Assembly (NCBI GenBank): GCA_903845315.1
Contig: CAIMWY010000371.1
Location: 1-23,539 of the forward strand
Origin: an uncultured Burkholderiales bacterium
Lineage (GTDB): Bacteria; Pseudomonadota; Gammaproteobacteria; Burkholderiales; Burkholderiaceae
Direction: 5' to 3'
Length of the DNA: 23,539 nucleotides
The notes under the pieces were generated by a model. The model saw only the letters and a program-made list of their open reading frames with translations, was not told the DNA's origin and did no database searches. Position 1 is the first letter of the stretch, and every line of letters begins with the position of its first letter. Of this stretch, positions 6,940 through 13,894 are shown piece after piece. A program made the position numbers and the translations under genes.

Positions 6940-7725
6940 TTAAACAATGTTGACGCTGAGGTTGGGTAAGCCGTCGATGTGCATGTCAATCACATCGCCA
7001 CGCACCACCGGTCCAACGTTTTCGGGGGTGCCTGAGTAAATGATGTCGCCCGGGAACAGCTCAAAGGCTTCCGAGAGTTGGGCGATTTGTTCAGCCACCG
7101 ACCAAATCATTTGGTTCAGGTTGGCTTTTTGTTTGGTTTGACCGTTGACCTTGAGCCAAATCTCGCCCTGGGTGAAGTGTCCGGTCTGTGCCACTTTGTG
7201 CACCGCACCGATGGGGGCGGATTGGTCAAAGCTCTTGCCAATTTCCCACGGCTTTTTTTGGTCGCCCATGAAACGTTGCAAGTCGCGTCGCGTCATGTCC
7301 AGTCCTAGGGTGTAGCCGTACACCAGGTCCAAGGCTTTGTCGACGGGAATGTTGCGCCCACCTTTGCCCAACACGGCCACCAGCTCTGCTTCGTAGTGGT
7401 AGTTTTTGGTCAGGGGCGGGTAGGGGTGTTGACCTACTGTGCCTGCGGCCACGTACTGGATGGCGTCGGTGGGTTTTTGAAAAAAGAACGGTGGCTCACG
7501 CGTAGGGTCTGAACCCATTTCACGCGCATGGGCCGCATAGTTACGCCCAATGCAGTAAATCCGACGCACTGGGAACATTTCGTCGGAGCCGACGATGGGG
7601 ATGTAGACCGCAGGCACGGCAAACGGTGTTTTGGGTTGATGCTGCGCAATGCCCGGTGTGGCACACCCCACCAAGGCACCGGTGGTGACCAAGGCTGAGT
7701 TCTGGAAGAAATGACGGCGGTCCAT
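6940..7725 (-). CDS. Fumarylacetoacetate hydrolase-fold protein (fumarylpyruvate hydrolase-like) with a Tat/lipoprotein-like signal
   Basis: The core (residues 52-261) is an FAH-family hydrolase: RIYCIGRNYAAHAREMG (55-71), FFFQKPTDAI (80-89), YHYEAELVAVLGKGG (109-123) with E112 and E114, GLDMTRRD (141-148) with D143, and IYSGTPENVGP (229-239). The acidic residues are the metal ligands of this fold. The closest pattern I recall is fumarylpyruvate hydrolase of gentisate breakdown. Unusually, it begins MDRRHFFQNSALVTTGALVG followed by C21. That is a twin-arginine motif, a hydrophobic stretch and a lipobox (LVGC, 18-21), signals not expected for a cytoplasmic enzyme. The start is well supported by AGGAG 6 bases upstream, so the signal is part of the gene. 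It is the second gene of the operon, 25 bases after the monooxygenase. Confidence 0.85.
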   Translation of the reverse strand: MDRRHFFQNSALVTTGALVGCATPGIAQHQPKTPFAVPAVYIPIVGSDEMFPVRRIYCIGRNYAAHAREMGSDPTREPPFFFQKPTDAIQYVAAGTVGQHPYPPLTKNYHYEAELVAVLGKGGRNIPVDKALDLVYGYTLGLDMTRRDLQRFMGDQKKPWEIGKSFDQSAPIGAVHKVAQTGHFTQGEIWLKVNGQTKQKANLNQMIWSVAEQIAQLSEAFELFPGDIIYSGTPENVGPVVRGDVIDMHIDGLPNLSVNIV

Positions 7726-7750
7726 ATGGGTCTCCTAGGGCGTGAAAAAT

Positions 7751-8968
7751 TCAAGACTTGAGGGCGAAGCCTGCGATCTCTTTGTAATGGTCCGAGATTT
7801 TGCGCAACTCGTCTTGGCTGATCAGGTCGTTAATGTGGTTGAAGGGTTTGTCCCCACTTAGTTCATCCGCCTTCATGATGATGAAGTCAGGTGGCTGCGT
7901 TCGGTTGGTCTCCACCACCTTGGCCGTGGCAGGCAGGCGCAGGTCTTGGTAGGCCTTGAGGGTGGCTACCGCGTCGGTGCTTTGCACCAACAAGTCGGCC
8001 AAGGTGCGGGCGTCGATCAAGCCTTGCGCTGAACCGTTGGAGCCACGTGGGTACATGGGGTGCGCGGCGTCGCCCATCAGGGTCACACGGCCAAAACTCC
8101 ATTGAGGTAGCGCGTCTTTGTCGACCATGGGGTATTCGAACACGCGCTCTGACGACATGATCAGATGGGGCACATCCAGCCAAGGGAACTTCCAATCTTT
8201 GAAATACTCCAAGGTGTCGGCTGCATTGCCGGGCTTGTTCCAGTCGTTCATGCGCGCACCGTCAAGGCGAATCTCAGTCGTCCAGTTGATGAGTTGGTTG
8301 CCTTGGCCGTCCACGTTGTCGACGATGGGGTAGATCACCATCTTGCCGGTGTCGATCGAGCCGATGCGGATATAGCTTTTACCCGTCAAGATGGGCTTGT
8401 GCACTGTCACACCTCGCCAGGTGTTGATGCCTGCAAAGCACACCTTGTCTTCGGGAAAGAGTTGTTTGCGTACCGCAGAGTTGACGCCGTCGCAAGCTAC
8501 CGCGATGTCGGCTTGCACCTGACGTGTTTCGTCATTGGCCAATTGGAAAGTGGCCGTGGTGTGTTGCTCGGTTTGGTCTACACGGATGCAGCGGTGGCCG
8601 GTGTGGATGCGGTCTGCACCAAGGCGCGCGATGGCGGCATCAAACATGATGCGGTGCAACTTGCCCCGATGGATGCCCAACTCGGGGGTGGCGTAGCCCG
8701 CATGGCGACCACGCAGTTCTTTGTAGATGTATTGGCCAAAGCGGTTGTAGAAGACGCTGTCAAGATTTTCAATCGCGACTGCTTCAAGCTGAGGCAACAG
8801 GCCCAAGGCTGCAAGCTCTTTGATGGTATGGGGCAGCAGGGTGATGCCGACACCCAGTTCTTTGACTTCAGGCACGGCCTCAAACACCTCGCAGTCGATG
8901 CCGCGTGCGTGCAAACCCAGCGCAAACCCCAGCCCAACAATGCCCCCGCCTAAGATGGCCACTTTCAT
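7751..8968 (-). CDS. FAD-dependent aromatic monooxygenase (group A, PhzS-like)
   Basis: This is a 405-residue single-component flavin hydroxylase. It has the N-terminal FAD-binding ILGGGIVGLG (5-14), the GVGITLLPHTIKELAALGL segment after it, the DG motif VACDGVNSAVRK near 160-170, and the GD motif VTLMGDAAHPMYPRGSNGSA near 295-315. The HRGKLHRIMFDAAI region and the MYPRGSNGSAQGLIDA block resemble PhzS and salicylate-hydroxylase-like enzymes, which use NAD(P)H and O2 to hydroxylate an aromatic ring, sometimes with loss of a carboxyl group. It is the first gene of the minus-strand operon and diverges from the MarR gene across 99 bases. Its likely role is ring hydroxylation before or after the LigW-like decarboxylation; the order is not readable from sequence. 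Confidence 0.85.
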   Translation of the reverse strand: MKVAILGGGIVGLGFALGLHARGIDCEVFEAVPEVKELGVGITLLPHTIKELAALGLLPQLEAVAIENLDSVFYNRFGQYIYKELRGRHAGYATPELGIHRGKLHRIMFDAAIARLGADRIHTGHRCIRVDQTEQHTTATFQLANDETRQVQADIAVACDGVNSAVRKQLFPEDKVCFAGINTWRGVTVHKPILTGKSYIRIGSIDTGKMVIYPIVDNVDGQGNQLINWTTEIRLDGARMNDWNKPGNAADTLEYFKDWKFPWLDVPHLIMSSERVFEYPMVDKDALPQWSFGRVTLMGDAAHPMYPRGSNGSAQGLIDARTLADLLVQSTDAVATLKAYQDLRLPATAKVVETNRTQPPDFIIMKADELSGDKPFNHINDLISQDELRKISDHYKEIAGFALKS

Positions 8969-8995
8969 CGTTTACCCCGATCTATATGAGAATGA

Positions 8996-9024
8996 TTGTC
9001 CGTTAGCATGCAAACGATTATTGT
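8996..9024 (+). promoter_or_regulatory. Predicted marR promoter with a palindromic operator in the spacer
   Basis: TTGTCC (8996-9001) and TATTGT (9019-9024) are 17 bases apart, each 4 of 6 to consensus. Between them is CGTTAGCATGCAAACG (9001-9016), a palindrome with 14 of 16 paired positions centred on GCATGC. It is a natural binding site for the adjacent MarR protein and could also control the divergent catabolic operon, whose start codon is 33 bases away. A clear minus-strand promoter could not be fixed, although CATATAGAT at 8982-8990 (minus strand) could supply its -10 box. Confidence 0.45.
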
Positions 9025-9067
9025 GTCTTGTTCTCGGCTGCCAGCCTCTAAATAGAAACCCGAATTC

Positions 9068-9547
9068 ATGCCTTTGATCGACATGTACCAACGCCCCGGT
9101 TTTTTGCTGCGTCGTGCGCATCAAATTTCGGCTGCTATTTTTGAAGGTCATTGCTCAGAGCTTGGTTTGACGCAGGCGCAATATGGCGCATTGATGGTGC
9201 TGCAAGAAGAACCGGGCATCGACCAAACCCGCTTGGCACGTGCTTTGGCGTTTGACAAAGTGACCGTTTTGCGGGTCTTGCGTGGGCTTGAGCTGCGTGG
9301 TTTGGTGCTGCGTGAGTTGTCGCAGAGCAATCGAAGGCAGATGAGCCTGCGCTTAACGCCTGTCGGCGAACAGCTGCTGACACAGACCGCAGCTCCCGTG
9401 CAGCAAGCTTATGAACAACTTGTGGCACCACTGTCGCCGCAGCAGCGTGCGCAATTCATTGCGATGTTGCAGCAGCTCACCGACGGTTTAGGCGAGCAAG
9501 CGCGAGCTTCGTTTGTCCCCTTGGCGCGCCAATCTTCAGGCGGCTGA
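9068..9547 (+). CDS. MarR-family transcriptional regulator
   Basis: This is a 159-residue winged-helix regulator of the MarR family. The dimer helix region is FLLRRAHQISAAIFEGHCSE, and the helix-turn-helix spans roughly 33-80 (LTQAQYGALMVLQEEPGIDQ, then TRLARALAFDKVTVLRVLRG). The wing is LRELSQSNRRQMSLRLTPVGEQLL (82-105), with the usual basic residues. It is transcribed away from the monooxygenase operon, which is the standard layout for a MarR repressor released by an aromatic ligand. The probable operator is 9001-9016. The ATG at 9068 has no strong ribosome-binding site; a second ATG five codons on (9083) is possible. The 3' end overlaps the convergent hydrolase gene by 12 bases. Confidence 0.88.
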   Translation: MPLIDMYQRPGFLLRRAHQISAAIFEGHCSELGLTQAQYGALMVLQEEPGIDQTRLARALAFDKVTVLRVLRGLELRGLVLRELSQSNRRQMSLRLTPVGEQLLTQTAAPVQQAYEQLVAPLSPQQRAQFIAMLQQLTDGLGEQARASFVPLARQSSGG

Positions 9548-10402
9548 TTTCAAAAACTCGGTCACCAAGGCCCATTGCGCTGGCGCATTCAGCGCGGGTG
9601 CGTGGCCGCAGCCAGCAATCTCATGCACTTGCAAACGTCCTTGGACGCCCGGTCCACGATTGCGCATGGCCAGCAGGGTGGGCGGTAAAACCAGGTCGGA
9701 GTTGGCCCCACGCAGCACCATCACGGGCATGGTGAGCGCGTCGTACTGGGCCCACATGTCGTACTCAGGCTCGGCGCGAAAAAACTGTTGCACGATGGCA
9801 GGGTCGTAATGCGGCGTTACACGCCCATCGGGCAAACGGCGGGTGGAGGTTTCTGTCAAATGCAGCCATTGCGCATCGGTGTGAAAGCCAAAGGGCGCAT
9901 AGGCTTGGCGAAAGAAGGACTCCAGTTCGGGCACGGTGTCAAAGGCCAGTGGTGTGCCTGCATAGGCCTTGATGCGGTCGATGGCAGCCTGCGCCAATTC
10001 AGGCGCCATGTCGTTGAGCAGCAAACTTTGAATGCGCCCTTTGAACTCAAGCAGGTCCAAACCTGCGGCGCACACCATGCCGATGGCGCCGCCCATAGAG
10101 GTCCCAATCCAATGCGCCTGTTCAATGTGTAAGCCATCCATCAAGGCCAGGGCCAAACGCGCGTAGCGGGCCAAACAATAGTCGTTGTTGGGGTCATGGC
10201 TCCATTGGCTCAAACCACGGCCGATGGTGTCTGGGCAAATCACACGGTAGTTTGGGGCCAGCTGTTGGGCCAGTGCATCAAAGTCGCGCCCGGTGCGCGC
10301 TAGGCCGTGCCAGGCGATGACCACGGGTGCACTTTCACTGCCCCAAGCGGTGTAGTGAAGGTTGAAAGGGCCGCATTGAAGGTAGTGTGAACTGGGAGAC
10401 AT
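9536..10402 (-). CDS. Alpha/beta hydrolase
   Basis: This is a 288-residue alpha/beta-hydrolase-fold enzyme without a signal peptide. The oxyanion-hole strand is WHGLARTGRDFD (31-42), the nucleophile elbow is GTSMGG with S102, and the likely acid and base are D236 (NSDLVLP) and H267 (GCGHAPAL). The DTIGRGLSQW strand (58-67) is typical of the haloperoxidase/C-C-hydrolase side of the superfamily. The substrate cannot be told. It lies beside the aromatic cluster but converges on marR instead of joining the operon, so a role such as ring-cleavage-product hydrolysis is only possible. It diverges from the rsuA-like gene over 80 bases. Confidence 0.85.
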   Translation of the reverse strand: MSPSSHYLQCGPFNLHYTAWGSESAPVVIAWHGLARTGRDFDALAQQLAPNYRVICPDTIGRGLSQWSHDPNNDYCLARYARLALALMDGLHIEQAHWIGTSMGGAIGMVCAAGLDLLEFKGRIQSLLLNDMAPELAQAAIDRIKAYAGTPLAFDTVPELESFFRQAYAPFGFHTDAQWLHLTETSTRRLPDGRVTPHYDPAIVQQFFRAEPEYDMWAQYDALTMPVMVLRGANSDLVLPPTLLAMRNRGPGVQGRLQVHEIAGCGHAPALNAPAQWALVTEFLKSAA

Positions 10403-10482
10403 GGTTGATCAAGGTTGTGTAAGCAAGTGCCTGCAAGAGCGAACTATTTTCCACCGAGTAGGCGAAGTGGCCAGCGTTTACG

Positions 10483-11232
10483 ATGGTGCCCATGCAATTG
10501 CAAGATATTTTGTATTCCCAAGGCTTTGGCACCCGACGCATTTGTGCCGGCTTGATTCAACAAGGCTATGTGCAAGTCGATCTGGGCGGTGGCTTGGTCG
10601 ATTGTGATGACCCACTGGAGGAGGTGGCTGTCCGTGAGGGCCTGATGTATTCGGTGCAAGGCGTGCCGTGGCCTTACCACGCCAAAGCCTACGTGTTGCT
10701 GCACAAGCCCGCGGGCTACGAGTGCTCGCACAAGCCCTCGGCTTGGCCCAGCCTTTACACCCTGCTGCCACCTGCGCTGCGTCTGCGGCCGCAAAAAAGT
10801 GCGGTGCAGGGCGTGCAAGCTGTCGGGCGCCTCGACCAAGACACCACCGGCATGCTGGTGTTGACCGACGATGGTCCCTTGATTCATCGCATGAGTTCAC
10901 CACGTCACCACGTGCCCAAGGTGTACGAAGTGACCACTGACGACCCGCTCGACGCCAAGCAAGTGCGGCGCTTGCTCGACGGCGTGGTGCTGGACGACTC
11001 ACCCAAGCCTGTGTGTGCGGCAGCGTGCGAAGCGGTGGCCGCGCACCACCTGCGCTTGACGCTGACCGAAGGCAAATACCACCAAGTCAAACGCATGCTG
11101 GCCGCCGTGGGCAACAAGGTGGTGGGCTTGCACCGATCTCAGATCGGTGCCATGCCTTTGCCCGAAGACTTGAAACCAGGGCAGTGGCGCTGGATCAGTG
11201 ATGATGAAATGGCGTTGCTGACAGACAAGTAA
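10483..11232 (+). CDS. rsuA: 16S rRNA pseudouridine(516) synthase, RsuA family
   Basis: RsuA converts U516 of 16S rRNA to pseudouridine during small-subunit assembly. The N-terminal part (residues 4-40) looks like a reduced S4-type RNA-binding domain. The catalytic core has VLLHKPAGYECS (71-82), the catalytic Asp D118 in AVGRLDQDTTGMLVLTDDG (113-131), VPKVYEV (144-150) and LTEGKYHQVKRMLAAVGN (194-211). The last block is the RsuA/RluB/RluE version; small length and the TDDG variant favour RsuA. The start is uncertain between ATG 10483 and ATG 10492; neither has a good ribosome-binding site, and relatives tend to begin near the second. The gene appears to be alone. Confidence 0.85.
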   Translation: MVPMQLQDILYSQGFGTRRICAGLIQQGYVQVDLGGGLVDCDDPLEEVAVREGLMYSVQGVPWPYHAKAYVLLHKPAGYECSHKPSAWPSLYTLLPPALRLRPQKSAVQGVQAVGRLDQDTTGMLVLTDDGPLIHRMSSPRHHVPKVYEVTTDDPLDAKQVRRLLDGVVLDDSPKPVCAAACEAVAAHHLRLTLTEGKYHQVKRMLAAVGNKVVGLHRSQIGAMPLPEDLKPGQWRWISDDEMALLTDK

Positions 11233-11263
11233 AACACGTTGAGGCGCTATCGGCGCGTGAGGC

Positions 11264-12058
11264 TCAAGGCTTGTCGTTTAAAAATTCTGCAACGCGTGCC
11301 AGCGCCTCTTGAGGTTGGTCTTTGTGGGGCGAATGCCCGCAATGGACCAACGCATGGCGTGTGATCTGTCCGTGCTTGGGTGCAATCTCTTCGATTTGGC
11401 GCAGCGTGCCGTAGGCATCGTCCACGCCTTGCATCGCCAGCACAGGGCAGCGGATGTCGTGGCACAGGGATCGAATGTCAAAGCTGCGAAAGCCGTCGTA
11501 CAGCCACACATCGTTCCATTGCCAAAACGCGCCATCCACGTCTTGGTGAAACTTGGACAAGCGTTCACGCAAATGGCCGTTCACATAGGCATCGCGTGCG
11601 GTTTCGATGGCGCGGATTGAAACGTCCTCCACCATCACATGCGGCGCCATCACCACACACGCACTTAGGGGATGACGAGCGGCATACAAAAGAGCAATGG
11701 TGCCGCCGTCCGAGTGGCCCAGCAACACGGGCTGAGGGATGTTGAGCACACTCAACAGCTCAGGTAGAACCTGCCAAGCTTCGTGGTGCAGGTAGTCAGG
11801 TTGAAGGCGGTTGGCGCCACGCACATCGGGCACCCCGTCGGATTGCCCATAGCCTTGGCGCGAATACACCACGCCAGCGCGCCCGGTGGCTTGGCACACC
11901 TGCTCAGGCCAAAACGCGTCGCGGCTGCGCCACATGGCGAGGGAGCCCAAGCCTTCGTGCAAAAACACAATCGGTGATTGGGCGCTGTCAGCGGCATGCA
12001 CAGGCTGGCCAATGAGTTCAACCTCAAGGCGCGTTTGTTTGAGTTGGATCATGGTCAT
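11264..12058 (-). CDS. Alpha/beta hydrolase
   Basis: This is a 264-residue alpha/beta-fold hydrolase, cytoplasmic by appearance. It has FLHEGLGSLAMW (32-43) at the oxyanion position, RAGVVYSRQGYGQSDG (60-75), the nucleophile elbow LLGHSDGGT with S116, a likely acid at D213 or D214 (GVDDAYGT) and the base H242 (CGHSPHKDQP). The HEGLGS and SRQGYG blocks mark a family common in Burkholderiales that is annotated only as a hydrolase; I cannot name a substrate. Two in-frame ATGs (12058 and 12052) could start it. It is transcribed divergently from the beta-propeller gene and converges on rsuA. Confidence 0.85.
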   Translation of the reverse strand: MTMIQLKQTRLEVELIGQPVHAADSAQSPIVFLHEGLGSLAMWRSRDAFWPEQVCQATGRAGVVYSRQGYGQSDGVPDVRGANRLQPDYLHHEAWQVLPELLSVLNIPQPVLLGHSDGGTIALLYAARHPLSACVVMAPHVMVEDVSIRAIETARDAYVNGHLRERLSKFHQDVDGAFWQWNDVWLYDGFRSFDIRSLCHDIRCPVLAMQGVDDAYGTLRQIEEIAPKHGQITRHALVHCGHSPHKDQPQEALARVAEFLNDKP

Positions 12059-12140
12059 GGCCGCATATTAAAGCCCGAGGACACGCAGGTCGTTCAGCCG
12101 CTCGTTACACTGGGGCTCATTTTTTGAAGGTGTATTCACT

Positions 12141-13121
12141 GTGTTTTTGTTTCCTCGATTGACGCTGACCCTCGCTGGTGTGCTGCTGTGTTCTGCCGCT
12201 GCTGTGCAGGCCGCCAACCCCATCTTTGTGCTCAATTCCCTAGACGCCAGTGTCAGCGTGATTGACCCTGTCACCTGGAAAGAAACCCGTCGCATACCGA
12301 CTGGCAAGGAGCCGCATCACCTGTATCTCACGCCCGATGAAAAATCGGTCATTGTGGCCAATGCAGGCAGTGACTCACTCACCTTTGTGGATCCACGTAC
12401 GGCTGAAGTGCAGCGCGTGGTGCGAGGCACCCTTGACCCCTACCAATTGCGTTTTTCACCCGATATGAAATGGTTTGTGACGGTGGCCAACCGCCTCAAT
12501 CACATCGACATCTACCGTTGGGATGGCAAAGATCTCACCTTGGCCAAGCGCATCCCTTCTGGCAAAACACCCAGCCATATTTGGATCGACACCAAAAGCA
12601 CCACAGCTTACGCATCGATGCAAGACAGCGACGAGTTGGTGGCGGTCGACTTGGCCACGCAAACTTTGAAATGGCGCGTCAAAACCGGTTCGCTGCCCGC
12701 CGATGTGTTCGGCACCCCCGATGACAAATACCTGTTGGTGGGCTTGACCGGTGGAGACCGGGTCGAGGTGTACGACGTGTCGGGTCCCCAGGCCAAGTTG
12801 TTCAAAACCATTGCGACGGGCGAGGGCGCACACGCTTTCCGGGCCCTAGGCGATGGCCGTCATGTGTTTGTCGGCAACCGTGTGGCCAACACCATCAACA
12901 AGATCGACTACACCACGCTGGAGTCGGTGGCCCAGTTCAAAGCACCCGGTGGCCCCGATTGCATGGAAGTCTCAGCCGATGGCAAGTTGTTGTTTGTGTC
13001 GTCGCGCTGGATCAAAAAAATGAGCGTGATTGACCTCAGCACAGGCCAATTGGTGCGTCAGGTCAAGGTGGGAAAGTCACCTCACGGCATTTGGACGCTG
13101 GACCACGCCAAGCGCTTTTGA
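12141..13121 (+). CDS. Periplasmic YncE/YVTN-type beta-propeller protein
   Basis: The 326-residue product starts with a signal peptide (hydrophobic core TLTLAGVLLCSAAA, cleavage expected after AVQA, 21-24). It then has repeated blades with the YVTN pattern: FVLNSLDASVSVIDPVTWKE, VIVANAGSDSLTFVDPRTAE, AYASMQDSDELVAVDLATQT, VFVGNRVANTINKIDYTTLE and LFVSSRWIKKMSVIDLSTGQ, with G(K)xPH turns between them. About seven blades would fill the length. Such propellers act as binding or scaffold proteins in the periplasm; no catalytic residue can be assigned. The start is GTG with GAAGG 10 bases upstream. It leads a tightly packed group: the deacetylase-like gene begins 2 bases after its stop. Confidence 0.85.
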   Translation: MFLFPRLTLTLAGVLLCSAAAVQAANPIFVLNSLDASVSVIDPVTWKETRRIPTGKEPHHLYLTPDEKSVIVANAGSDSLTFVDPRTAEVQRVVRGTLDPYQLRFSPDMKWFVTVANRLNHIDIYRWDGKDLTLAKRIPSGKTPSHIWIDTKSTTAYASMQDSDELVAVDLATQTLKWRVKTGSLPADVFGTPDDKYLLVGLTGGDRVEVYDVSGPQAKLFKTIATGEGAHAFRALGDGRHVFVGNRVANTINKIDYTTLESVAQFKAPGGPDCMEVSADGKLLFVSSRWIKKMSVIDLSTGQLVRQVKVGKSPHGIWTLDHAKRF

Positions 13122-13123
13122 AC

Positions 13124-13894
13124 ATGCGTGTTTCAGCGCTGTTGACCTTGTGTTTGGTGGCCATCAGTTGGGCGGCGCAAGCAGCGCCTGCATGCAATAA
13201 GCCGCTTTATCTCACGTTGGACACCGGGCATATGGGCGTGGCGCCCTTGATGGCCGAGGTGTTGAATCGCCAGCAGGTGAAGGTGACATTTTTTGCAGCC
13301 CATGAACCTACGCAAGAGGGTGACGGCACGTTGGGTGAGTACTGGGCTTCTTGGTGGCACGCCAGAGGCGCTGAAGGTCATGCCTTTGCGTCGCACACCT
13401 ATGACCATGTGTACTGGCGTGCCGACCAGCCGCAAGGGCGCTGGCTGATGCGTGCCAGTGCTGGTCCGAAGAAAGGTCAGGTTGAAATGTGGGATGCTGC
13501 CCAGTACTGTCAAGAACTCCAACGCGCCAACACCCGCTTGCAGCAATTGACGGGGCAAAAACCTCTACCATTGTTTCGTGCGCCTGGTGGTAGAACCTCG
13601 CCTTCGTTGCTGGCGGCGGCCAAGCTGTGTGGTTTTGCCCATGTGGGGTGGTCCGATGCGGGCTTTTTGGGCGACGAGCTACCCAGCGACAAATACCCCA
13701 ACGCCGTGTTGCTCAAGCGGGCCTTGAGGGGCATCCGCTCGGGTGACATCTTGATGGCTCATTTAGGCATTTGGTCGCGCCAAGACCCATGGGCACCAGC
13801 GGTGTTGGAGCCTTTGATTGAAGGCCTCAAGGCCAAAGGGTTTTGCTTTGCCACGCTTCAAGAACACCCACAATACAGCGCATGGACACACTGA
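13124..13894 (+). CDS. Exported polysaccharide-deacetylase (NodB-homology) family protein
   Basis: This is a 256-residue NodB-homology protein with a signal peptide (MRVSALLTLCLVAISWAAQA, cleavage near residue 20). Motif 1 is LTLDTGH (30-36) in place of the usual TFDDG, so the first Asp (D33) is kept and the metal-binding Asp is Thr34. Motif 2 is SHTYDH with H91 and H95. Motif 3 is FRAPGGRTSP (151-160), motif 4 has D178 (WSDAGF), and motif 5 is ILMAHLG with H213. The family removes N-acetyl groups from cell-wall or envelope glycans. With an altered metal site, the activity or metal dependence may differ. I chose ATG 13124, 2 bases after the propeller gene, because it gives a clean signal peptide. 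The 3' end overlaps the desaturase-family gene by 13 bases. Confidence 0.82.
   Translation: MRVSALLTLCLVAISWAAQAAPACNKPLYLTLDTGHMGVAPLMAEVLNRQQVKVTFFAAHEPTQEGDGTLGEYWASWWHARGAEGHAFASHTYDHVYWRADQPQGRWLMRASAGPKKGQVEMWDAAQYCQELQRANTRLQQLTGQKPLPLFRAPGGRTSPSLLAAAKLCGFAHVGWSDAGFLGDELPSDKYPNAVLLKRALRGIRSGDILMAHLGIWSRQDPWAPAVLEPLIEGLKAKGFCFATLQEHPQYSAWTH

Noticed and set aside
8165..8953. Long plus-strand frame (262 codons) opposite the FAD monooxygenase gene
   Set aside because: It is antisense to a gene with clear FAD, DG and GD motifs and itself shows no domain; such shadow frames are common at this base composition.
7751..10402. Nicotinate degradation cluster (nicC, nicR, nicD) suggested by the monooxygenase, MarR and hydrolase next to nadC
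   Set aside because: The monooxygenase resembles PhzS more than NicC, the decarboxylase and FAH genes do not belong to that pathway, and nicX, nicE and nicF are absent.
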